The notes below the pieces were generated by a model that was not told the DNA's origin, did not search any database, and saw only the letters and a program-made list of their open reading frames with translations. Of a stretch of 5,027 bases of DNA, positions 1 through 5,027 are shown in pieces. The stretch comes from JACKOD01 sp041591635 (lineage in GTDB: Bacteria; Pseudomonadota; Gammaproteobacteria; Pseudomonadales; Oleiphilaceae). A program made the translations under genes and the position numbers. The stretch is from the NCBI GenBank assembly GCA_041591635.1, contig JBFHRO010000236.1, forward strand, positions 1 to 5,027, given 5' to 3'. The stretch's first letter is position 1; every line of letters starts with the position of its first letter.

Positions 1-2
1 CG

Positions 3-164
3 TTAACGGTTGGCGCTGCGGCGGTGACACCTCAGGTTTCGGCGCAGGATACGGTGCGAAGCGCTCTGCTGGAAGAGGTTGTGGTCACGGCCCAGCGCAA
101 AGAAGAAAGCGCCCAGGACGTCGCCATCTCGATCAGGCGCCGTTTGAGGCCAGTCCCAAGGTAA
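3..164 (+). pseudogene. N-terminal fragment of a TonB-dependent outer-membrane receptor, truncated
   Basis: The frame beginning at base 3 reads the end of a signal peptide (LTVGAAAVTPQVSAQ, probable cleavage after SAQ or nearby) followed by LLEEVVVTAQRKEESAQDVA and then ISI. This is the hallmark start of the plug domain of TonB-dependent receptors, whose complete proteins are usually 700-1000 residues and import siderophores, vitamin B12 or glycans across the outer membrane. The gene start lies left of the window. Family resemblance ends at about base 134: one would expect a continuation such as SAF or SAV, but the frame instead reads RRRLRPVPR and stops at the TAA at 162-164. None of the rest of the plug or the beta-barrel is present. 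It is therefore a remnant, or one side of an assembly join, not a working receptor. The substrate cannot be told from so short a piece. Confidence 0.8.
132..140. other. Junction between TonB-receptor fragment and unrelated helical protein
   Basis: Left of this point the protein-like signal lies in the frame of base 3 (receptor plug). Right of it the signal lies in the frame of base 2 (APFEASPKVNIDDQ onward). The receptor frame loses its family pattern after ISI (codon 132-134), and the other frame has no recognisable sequence before about base 137, although it happens to be open from the window start. I see no insertion-sequence ends, target duplication or long repeat at the join. The exact base is uncertain by about ten positions. 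It may be a deletion scar or a chimeric contig. Confidence 0.6.
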
Positions 165-1042
165 ATATCGATGATCAGGTCGATAATGATATTGCCGCCG
201 ATGATGCCTTTTCGCTGGCAAGCAATCTGGCCAATTTGCTGTTTCGCAACCTCACGGCGCTTCATTTCAACCGGGTTGAAGGAACACTGGTCACCGATTA
301 TCACCAGGGCAAGCAGAGCCAGAGGGTAAGTACCTACGATGCCGCTTACGCCTTGGTGGCCTTGTCGATTTTTCAGCGGGCGCGGGATGCCTTGCCGGTC
401 GGCTATGCGGCGGGCGGCGGGGAGCTTAGCCTGCAAACGGCTCAGGGCAAAGAGGCGCTGGTCATGATCCGGGCTCAGGCCGATTTCATCCTCAAGCGCT
501 TGATCAGCTCGCAAGGACTGGTGGCGGATGGCATGACCCTGGGAGGCGAGGTGAGCACCAGAACTTCACTGGATGCCCAGTTTGCGGCCATCCGTGGTCT
601 TGGCGCTGCCTTCGTTGCCACCGGCGATACGCGTTACAAGCAGGCCGCCAGGAACATTTATCTGGCCGTGGAGAAGCACCAGTTTGACCCGGCACTTGGC
701 ACCTGGGCGGAACACAAGGGCAAGCCAACGCTGCATTCGCCCTACACGGCGGCAGCCATTTCTGGTGGCCTGCGCACCCTGATGCTGCATCTGAAGAACG
801 AAGAGGGCGAGCATGAGAGCGCGCTGGAACTGGCCACCCTGACCCAAAGGTATGCCGGCTGGTTCAAGGGCGTGATCAATGGCGGTATGCAACTGGCCGA
901 ATGGCTGGGGGATTCTGGAGAAAACCGGCTTAAAGACGCGGCGGTCACTGATTCCGATGCCGACGGTGTGCCCCAGATAACGGCCGCCGGAGGCAAGTTC
1001 GGAACAGCCATGGTGATGGCCAACCAGGTGCGGGTGGAGTAA
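137..1042 (+). CDS. C-terminal part of an unidentified alpha-helical, probably exported protein (5' end missing)
   Basis: About 301 residues are visible. There is no in-frame ATG near the left edge and only a TTG at 236, which has no convincing ribosome binding site, so the true start was lost at the junction. I do not recognise the family. The residues form repeated amphipathic helices (roughly 105-124, 144-163, 166-181, 201-221 and 229-246, counting from base 137). Blocks such as AAIRGLGAAFVATGDTRYKQ resemble helical-hairpin barrels of the (alpha/alpha)6 kind seen in sugar-acting and YyaL-like proteins. Near the C-terminus, D272-x-D274-x-D276-G277 looks like a calcium-binding DxDxDG loop, which would suit a periplasmic or extracellular protein. 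It is followed by GGKFGTAMVMANQVRVE at the end. The stop is 57 bp before the cytochrome gene and on the same strand, so it may belong to the same transcription unit. Catalytic function is unknown. Confidence 0.7.
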   Translation, partial: APFEASPKVNIDDQVDNDIAADDAFSLASNLANLLFRNLTALHFNRVEGTLVTDYHQGKQSQRVSTYDAAYALVALSIFQRARDALPVGYAAGGGELSLQTAQGKEALVMIRAQADFILKRLISSQGLVADGMTLGGEVSTRTSLDAQFAAIRGLGAAFVATGDTRYKQAARNIYLAVEKHQFDPALGTWAEHKGKPTLHSPYTAAAISGGLRTLMLHLKNEEGEHESALELATLTQRYAGWFKGVINGGMQLAEWLGDSGENRLKDAAVTDSDADGVPQITAAGGKFGTAMVMANQVRVE

Positions 1043-1099
1043 CGCTGGCGTGCATCGATACGAGGTGCCCGACAAGGGCCAGAACCCTGGAGAACCGGA
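1043..1099 (+). other. 57-bp intergenic gap without clear promoter or terminator
   Basis: Between the helical-protein stop and the TTG start there is only the GGAG ribosome binding site and a weak 4-bp inverted pair (AGGG/CCCT around 1074-1087) with no T-run. I see no convincing -35/-10 pair, so transcription may continue from the upstream gene. Confidence 0.4.
1089..1092 (+). promoter_or_regulatory. Ribosome binding site that decides a TTG start
   Basis: GGAG lies 7 bases before the TTG at 1100. The alternative in-frame ATG at 1118 has no purine-rich Shine-Dalgarno motif at suitable distance (it is preceded by CAGACCAACGTC). The TTG is therefore preferred as the start of the cytochrome b-like gene. 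Confidence 0.65.
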
Positions 1100-1630
1100 T
1101 TGATTCAGACCAACGTCATGACCGGGGAGGCACCCCGGCGGCCAGAGGCGCCCTCGCGCTCCGGGGTGCACGGGCGAGCCTATCGTCACAAGGGGGCAGA
1201 GGCGCTCCTCTATCTGATGTTTGTCACCGGACTGCTGCTGTGGCCCTTTCTGGAGCTTCACTGGTCCTGGGCGCGCGGGTTGCTGCTGGCGCACATGCTG
1301 CTGGGGGTGCTGGCGTTTCCGTTTCTCGTCGGCCCTTTCTGGTGGTCGCACCGGGCCTTGTTGCTGCATAGTCGCAAGCCGCTGTTGCGAGCCACCGGAC
1401 AGGTACTGGAGTTATTGTTGGCAAGCTGTGTTATCAGTGGCTTGTATCTGGTGTTTGTGGGGGCGCCAGGCAATGCACTGGGCAACTGGATGAGTGGATT
1501 GCATTTCTATACATCCTGGTTGCTTACGCCGCTGGTGTTTTATCATGCGCTGCGCTGGAGTGTGATGAATCTGCGTCGCTATGTCGCGCGCCCCCCTGCG
1601 AACCAAAACAGGAGTAACCGGCAACAATGA
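1100..1630 (+). CDS. Four-helix cytochrome b-like membrane protein
   Basis: This 176-residue protein has four hydrophobic helices at about 33-53, 59-81, 100-121 and 133-153, with a charged N-terminal tail and a basic C-terminal tail. Histidines sit where a di-haem b561/DUF4405-like cytochrome would need them: H65 and H84 at the two ends of helix 2, H135 and H149 at the two ends of helix 4, plus H30 just before helix 1. Helices 2 and 4 run in the same direction, so H65/H135 and H84/H149 could each hold one haem on opposite membrane faces; this pairing is inferred. Such proteins pass electrons across the inner membrane to or from quinone or a soluble partner. The start is the TTG with GGAG 7 bases upstream; ATG 1118 is the alternative. 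Its stop overlaps the start of the FAD oxidoreductase gene by four bases, which suggests coupled translation and a redox partnership. It could instead be a haem-free membrane protein. Confidence 0.75.
   Translation: MIQTNVMTGEAPRRPEAPSRSGVHGRAYRHKGAEALLYLMFVTGLLLWPFLELHWSWARGLLLAHMLLGVLAFPFLVGPFWWSHRALLLHSRKPLLRATGQVLELLLASCVISGLYLVFVGAPGNALGNWMSGLHFYTSWLLTPLVFYHALRWSVMNLRRYVARPPANQNRSNRQQ
1610..1630 (+). promoter_or_regulatory. Ribosome binding site and ATGA stop/start overlap
   Basis: AGGAG at 1610-1614 lies 12 bases before the ATG at 1627, a longer spacing than ideal. The sequence ATGA at 1627-1630 holds both the start codon of the FAD oxidoreductase and the TGA stop of the cytochrome b-like gene. 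This arrangement usually means that ribosomes finishing the first gene re-initiate on the second, giving linked amounts of the two proteins. Confidence 0.6.
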
Positions 1631-3087
1631 CAAAACATGTGGTGATTCTGGGGGCCGGGCCCGCGGGCCTGATGGCTGCCTGGGAGCTGTGCGAGGCGGG
1701 TTACCGGGTGACGGTGCTGGAACGCGAAGCCCAGGTAGGGGGTATGTGTGCCACTCAGACCTTTGCGGGCCAGAAGGGCAATTACCGTTTTGACTACGGC
1801 GGGCACCGGTTTATTACCAAGAACCCCAAATTATTGGCTTTTGTCGATCGCCTGATGGCCGATGACTTGCTGTTTGCCCAGCGTAAAAGCGTCATTCGTT
1901 ATCGCGGGCGAATCTATGCCTATCCACTGGCACTGCGTGATCTGATCAGGAACGCCCCCATGCCGTTACTGGCGGGAGGGCTGATCGATCTGTGCAAGAC
2001 CTGGTTGCGGCCAAAACCGGATGATCGCTCCAAAGTCAGCTTTGCCCAGTGGATTGAAAGCCGTTTCGGAACCACTTTGTATCGGCATTTTTTTGAGGGC
2101 TATACCGCCAAGCTGTGGGGCATGGATCCGCGGCAACTGTCGGGGGACTGGGCGTCCCAGCGCATCAGCCTCATCGACCTGAAGGATGTGGTCAAACGTC
2201 TGTTGCCCCGGCGTCGCAGTGCCACCTCGGTGCGAACCTATGCGCGCCGGTACCGCTACCCCAAATGGGGTTATGGCCAGCTTTTTACCCGGCTGGCCGA
2301 GGAGCTTGAACGCAAGGGGGTGCATCTGATACTCCGGGCGGATGTCGAAGGATTCCGCTTTTCCTGGGAAGGTGCCCGCCAGCGCATTGCGTCTATAAGC
2401 TACCGCAGTACGGAAAGCTACCGCAGCACGGAGGATGGCAAAGGTGAAGCGGTAGCCCGGCAGCTGGATTGTGATCAGGTGATTTCAACGCTGCCGCTTA
2501 ATCGCATGTGTGAAATGACGCACTTTGATTCGGGCCTCTCGTACCGCTCGCTGCGTTTTATCAACCTGCCCATGAATACCGCGGATATTTCCGACAATAC
2601 CTGGCAATACCTGTCTGATCCCGAAATGCTGGGTACCCGTTTGCAAGAGCCCAGGCGCCGCTCGCCCTTCATGGCACCGCCCGGACAGACCTCGGTGATG
2701 ATCGAAATCCCCTGCAACCGGGGGGATGCGATCTGGAATATGCCCATGGAGCAGCTCAAGGTGCGGGTTCTTGATGATCTTCAAGCACTGGGCGTCGATC
2801 CGTCACTTTCCACCGGGGAGTGCTTCAGCGCCTGGACCGAGCACGCCTACCCGCTGCTGGATATGCAATATCAGACGCGGCGCGAGCAGGCCATTGCCCA
2901 CCTGAACCAGATCGATAACCTGATTATGTCGGGGCGTCAGGGCACCTTTCGTTATATTTTCTCGGACACCGCCATGGAAATGGGCATGATGGCCGCCCAG
3001 TCGATTATCGACGGGGTGGATCGGCGGCGGGAGATTTTCGATTACCGCAACGAACACGTCGTGCTGGAAACCCAGAGCGTTGCCTGA
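1627..3087 (+). CDS. FAD-dependent oxidoreductase, UDP-galactopyranose mutase / amine-oxidase-like family
   Basis: The 486-residue protein opens with a Rossmann dinucleotide-binding fold: GAGPAG at residues 9-14 and E32 at the end of the second strand (VTVLERE), which should bind the FAD ribose. DYGGHRF (56-62), KLWGMDPRQLSGDWASQRI (162-180) and YPKWGYGQL (211-219) follow. SGRQGTFRY (435-443), with AMEMGMMAAQ (449-458), is the C-terminal FAD-contacting segment. This motif order is typical of flavoproteins related to UDP-galactopyranose mutase, protoporphyrinogen oxidase and phytoene-desaturase-like amine oxidases, many of which are found in envelope-polysaccharide clusters. The length is normal and no frameshift is seen. 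It has no signal peptide or membrane helix, so it is cytoplasmic or membrane-peripheral. The start is fixed by the ATGA overlap with the cytochrome b-like gene, a plausible electron partner. The substrate is unknown: a nucleotide sugar fits the glycosyltransferase nearby, but a lipid or porphyrin cannot be excluded. Confidence 0.88.
   Translation: MTKHVVILGAGPAGLMAAWELCEAGYRVTVLEREAQVGGMCATQTFAGQKGNYRFDYGGHRFITKNPKLLAFVDRLMADDLLFAQRKSVIRYRGRIYAYPLALRDLIRNAPMPLLAGGLIDLCKTWLRPKPDDRSKVSFAQWIESRFGTTLYRHFFEGYTAKLWGMDPRQLSGDWASQRISLIDLKDVVKRLLPRRRSATSVRTYARRYRYPKWGYGQLFTRLAEELERKGVHLILRADVEGFRFSWEGARQRIASISYRSTESYRSTEDGKGEAVARQLDCDQVISTLPLNRMCEMTHFDSGLSYRSLRFINLPMNTADISDNTWQYLSDPEMLGTRLQEPRRRSPFMAPPGQTSVMIEIPCNRGDAIWNMPMEQLKVRVLDDLQALGVDPSLSTGECFSAWTEHAYPLLDMQYQTRREQAIAHLNQIDNLIMSGRQGTFRYIFSDTAMEMGMMAAQSIIDGVDRRREIFDYRNEHVVLETQSVA
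2398..2433 (+). repeat. 18-bp tandem duplication inside the oxidoreductase gene
   Basis: Two adjacent 18-base units (2398-2415 and 2416-2433) match at 16 of 18 positions and are in frame, encoding SYRSTE twice (residues 258-263 and 264-269). Both differences are silent (AGT/AGC serine, GAA/GAG glutamate). The unit sits in a polar stretch between the substrate-domain strands and DGKGEA, so it probably lengthens a surface loop without breaking the fold. Confidence 0.9.
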
Positions 3088-3104
3088 GCATCAACCTTCA
3101 GACC

Positions 3105-3110
3105 GGAGAA
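3105..3110 (+). promoter_or_regulatory. Ribosome binding site of the secreted-protein gene
   Basis: GGAGAA is followed 5 bases later by the ATG at 3116 (7 bases after GGAG). It selects this ATG over the in-frame TTG at 3080, which would overlap the end of the oxidoreductase gene and put 12 extra polar residues before the signal peptide. Confidence 0.75.
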
Positions 3111-3115
3111 CCCAC

Positions 3116-3715
3116 ATGCAATTCAGTCAAAGGAGCTGGGCGAGAGTGACCGGGCGTGCCTGGGCGCGGCTGTTGCTGATCGGCGCCCTGTTGTGCAGCA
3201 GTCAGGGTTGGGCGCATTCGTATTTCTCGGTCGACAGCGAGCCGCTGGTCATGGGGCGGGAGGCCATGCTGGAGGCGCTGGCCGCCAACGACAGTGCCGC
3301 AATGCAGGCCGCCCTGGAGAGCTTCGCAGAAGAATTGCAACTGTTTCAGGAACTCAACGAGGTCGATCTGCACCCCCTGTTTGTCGCGGCTATTGGCCGC
3401 CAGGATGGCGCCGCCATAGGGCATCTGCTCGATCGCAGCCTGTACCAGGGGATTGTCAGCACGCTGCAGGCCGTTAATATTCGTCAGTACCAGATTGCCA
3501 AGGTGTTAACGATGAAAACCCGGTTTTTTGCGGACTTTCTGTTGCCACGCATGAGTACTGCCAATCAGCAAAAGGCACAGGTGGCCCTTGCGGGCCTGAT
3601 GGTGGCACTGGGTAATCCTGGTCTGTTCGATGAGGGTGAGGTGCCCCCCGATGCTGAGGCGTTTGCACGCCATCAGCAGGATTTGCTGCAGGCGCTGGAG
3701 CAATTTCGATTGTGA
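3116..3715 (+). CDS. Small secreted alpha-helical protein of unknown function
   Basis: The 199-residue product begins with a Sec signal peptide: basic residues (R6, R10, R14, R18), a hydrophobic core LLLIGALL and a probable cleavage after GWA at residue 33. The mature protein would start with H34 (HSYFSVDSE). C27 is not in a good lipobox (ALLC), so cleavage by signal peptidase I is more likely than lipidation, and the mature part then has no cysteine. The remainder is predicted to be nearly all helix, rich in Ala, Leu, Gln and Glu, with a central conserved-looking block IRQYQIAKVLTMKTRFFADFL and an acidic, proline-containing segment (DEGEVPPDAEAF) before the last helix. No family was recognised. 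It lies 28 bp after the oxidoreductase stop, and its own stop overlaps the glycosyltransferase-like gene. A periplasmic helper or sensor for that membrane enzyme or for the cytochrome is possible but unproven. Confidence 0.8.
   Translation: MQFSQRSWARVTGRAWARLLLIGALLCSSQGWAHSYFSVDSEPLVMGREAMLEALAANDSAAMQAALESFAEELQLFQELNEVDLHPLFVAAIGRQDGAAIGHLLDRSLYQGIVSTLQAVNIRQYQIAKVLTMKTRFFADFLLPRMSTANQQKAQVALAGLMVALGNPGLFDEGEVPPDAEAFARHQQDLLQALEQFRL
3697..3715 (+). promoter_or_regulatory. Ribosome binding site and GTGA stop/start overlap
   Basis: GGAG at 3697-3700 precedes the GTG at 3712 by 11 bases. GTGA at 3712-3715 combines this start with the TGA stop (3713-3715) of the secreted-protein gene, pointing to translational coupling. 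The weak spacing means that the ATG at 3724 cannot be excluded. Confidence 0.45.
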
Positions 3716-5027
3716 TCCTGAGCATGGGCACCGGGGCCAAAGGTTCGGCCGTCGCCCTGTTGCTGGCGTTTGCCGGGATCAGCCTGATGTGGCTGTACTG
3801 GCTGTCGGGATTTGCCTGGCAGATCACCAGCGACGATGCCCTGAATTTTGCCCGTGGCGTTGAGCGCTTCAGCGTACTGGAGTTTCGCCCGCACTTTCCC
3901 GGTTATCCCGGCATGATGGCCGGGGTGCACCTGTGCGCCTGGGTCACGGGGACCGCCTCACCCGAGCAGGCACTGCTGCACTTCAGTGTGCTGGGAACGG
4001 CAACGGTTGCCGTGGCGCTGGGCTGGCTGTGCTGGCGTCTGACGGGCACTGTCATCTGGGCCCTTGCGGGAACGGTGTTGGCCTTTGCCAGCCCTTTGCT
4101 GGCAGGCCTGGCGCTCAGTGGTTTGAGTGATGGGCCGGCCACGGCCTGTCTGCTGTTGGCACTGGGATTTGCGAGCCGCCGCCAGGGTGTGGCAACGGGT
4201 GTGTGCCTGGGACTCATGCTGGCGTTGCGGCCCTCTTATCTGGTGCCTGCGCTGGCGGTGTTGGCGGGGTTGGCCGGCATTGGCGGCACACCCGCTGATC
4301 GCCTTGGCCTGATCGGCCGCGCCCTGGTGCCGCTTGTTCTGGTGGGGCTTTTGTGTCTTGCCTATCTCTGGTCGAAAGATGGCGCTGCCTATTTCAGCGA
4401 GGGATGGCGTTTTACCCAGGGGCATTTTGGCGTCTGGGGCCTTGGTCAGAATGCCTGGGGCACGGGCCAGGAGCCATCGCCAGGGTTGGCCTGGTTTGAC
4501 ACGCTGGCCGACAGCCTTGGCTGGCCCATGGTATTACTCTTGCTGTTGGCGTTGCTCAGTGGCCTGCGCCACCGGGAGGCCAGTGTGCGCCATTGTGCCT
4601 GGGTGGCGCTGATCTACCTGCTGTTCCTGTGGATAGGGCAGAATCCGCATAACGGACGGCATCTGGCGCCCTGGTATTTTCTTTCTCTGGGCTTGCTGGT
4701 GCTGTGGTTGAGGGGGCTGCCGCTACCTCGTCATTCTGTGCTTCTGGCCGGGGTGGCAATGCTGGCGGCGGGGCTGCCGTTTTGGAGCAATCCGGCACTG
4801 GCGGCACCGGTACAGCAGGCCCGGGCCTATCTGTTGGCACAGGGCAGCCAGAGGGTCCCAGCCGGAGGCGAGACCGGCGACCGGGCGGGCATTTTGGCAA
4901 CGGCCGAGCATGTTAATCTGCTGCGTGAAGCCTTGCCGGACTTTGCGGTGTATGATCTCTTCTACCCCAGCAGTCGCTACGCCCTGACCCGATACAGTGG
5001 CACATCGCCTGTCTGGATCCTGACCCC
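3712..5027 (+). CDS. GT-C-type integral membrane glycosyltransferase-like protein (3' end beyond window)
   Basis: An uninterrupted frame runs from GTG 3712 to the window edge (438 residues and counting). It has about eight to ten hydrophobic segments, starting at 12-34. Just after the first helix comes SDDALNFARG (40-49), where GT-C enzymes (PMT, ArnT, Alg and related polyprenyl-phosphate-sugar transferases) carry their catalytic acidic residues in the first outer loop. RPHFPGYP (59-66), SGLSDGPA (136-143), ALRPSYLVPA (171-180) and GRHLAPWYF (315-323) are also typical of this fold. From about 365 the chain becomes soluble and mixed, as in the periplasmic C-terminal domain of such enzymes. Expected role: transfer of a sugar from a lipid-phosphate donor on the periplasmic face; donor and acceptor are unknown. 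The GTG start overlaps the previous stop as GTGA, with GGAG at 3697-3700 11 bases upstream. ATG 3724 is the alternative but lacks a ribosome binding site. Confidence 0.82.
   Translation, partial: MILSMGTGAKGSAVALLLAFAGISLMWLYWLSGFAWQITSDDALNFARGVERFSVLEFRPHFPGYPGMMAGVHLCAWVTGTASPEQALLHFSVLGTATVAVALGWLCWRLTGTVIWALAGTVLAFASPLLAGLALSGLSDGPATACLLLALGFASRRQGVATGVCLGLMLALRPSYLVPALAVLAGLAGIGGTPADRLGLIGRALVPLVLVGLLCLAYLWSKDGAAYFSEGWRFTQGHFGVWGLGQNAWGTGQEPSPGLAWFDTLADSLGWPMVLLLLLALLSGLRHREASVRHCAWVALIYLLFLWIGQNPHNGRHLAPWYFLSLGLLVLWLRGLPLPRHSVLLAGVAMLAAGLPFWSNPALAAPVQQARAYLLAQGSQRVPAGGETGDRAGILATAEHVNLLREALPDFAVYDLFYPSSRYALTRYSGTSPVWILT

Noticed and set aside
236..1042. TTG 236 as a genuine start for the helical protein
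   Set aside because: No Shine-Dalgarno motif precedes it (the upstream bases are GCAAGCAATCTGGCCAAT), and protein-like sequence in the same frame continues upstream to about base 137.
1074..1087. Possible terminator hairpin AGGG/CCCT before the cytochrome gene
   Set aside because: The stem is only 4 bp, there is no T-run, and it abuts the ribosome binding site. It is too weak to call.
566..1369. 267-residue open frame on the minus strand
   Set aside because: It spans the end of one plus-strand gene, the gap and half of the cytochrome gene. Its product is rich in Pro, Gln, Arg and Gly, with no domain pattern, as expected for the complement of GC-rich coding sequence.
3080..3115. TTG 3080 as the start of the secreted protein
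   Set aside because: It overlaps the oxidoreductase end and lacks a suitable ribosome binding site, while ATG 3116 has GGAGAA at good spacing and begins directly before a normal signal peptide.
3116..3250. Lipoprotein signal at C27 of the secreted protein
   Set aside because: The residue before the cysteine is Leu rather than Gly, Ala or Ser, and a good signal peptidase I site (GWA) follows six residues later.
3958..4425. 155-residue open frame on the minus strand
   Set aside because: It lies wholly inside the GT-C gene and encodes a Gln/Arg/Ala-rich low-complexity product, a shadow of leucine- and alanine-rich membrane helices.
4334..4612. 92-residue plus-strand frame (and others at 3933, 4127 and 4704)
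   Set aside because: They are out-of-frame readings within the long GT-C frame. They have no ribosome binding sites, and the GT-C frame is uninterrupted across them.

Overview
The window reads as a five-gene, entirely plus-strand stretch from a Gram-negative bacterium, probably an aquatic gammaproteobacterium. This is inferred from the moderately high GC, the TonB-dependent receptor N-terminus of the EEVVVTAQRKEE type, classic GGAG ribosome binding sites and signal-peptide style. No rRNA, tRNA, CRISPR or insertion sequence was seen.

Layout. Positions 3-134 encode the start of a TonB-dependent outer-membrane receptor (end of signal peptide plus start of plug). It breaks off abruptly near 132-140 and runs to a stop at 162-164. 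From there a different reading frame carries the C-terminal ~300 residues of an unidentified alpha-helical, probably exported protein (to 1042). After a 57-bp gap come a four-helix cytochrome b-like membrane protein (1100-1630, TTG start), an FAD-dependent oxidoreductase of the UDP-galactopyranose mutase / amine-oxidase-like class (1627-3087), a small secreted helical protein of unknown function (3116-3715), and a polytopic GT-C-type glycosyltransferase-like protein (3712 to beyond the window end).

The last four genes are tightly packed: an ATGA overlap between the cytochrome and oxidoreductase genes, a 28-bp gap with a strong ribosome binding site, then a GTGA overlap. They look like one operon. 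No clear promoter or rho-independent terminator was found, so the operon probably begins upstream.

Working model (inference): the membrane cytochrome b exchanges electrons with the FAD enzyme. The FAD enzyme acts on a sugar, isoprenoid or other envelope precursor. The GT-C protein, with a lipid-linked sugar donor, and the small periplasmic protein act on the outer face of the inner membrane. The coupling of a haem-b membrane protein to a mutase-like flavoenzyme is the most interesting part. The TonB-receptor/helical-protein junction is either a genuine deletion scar or an assembly chimera.
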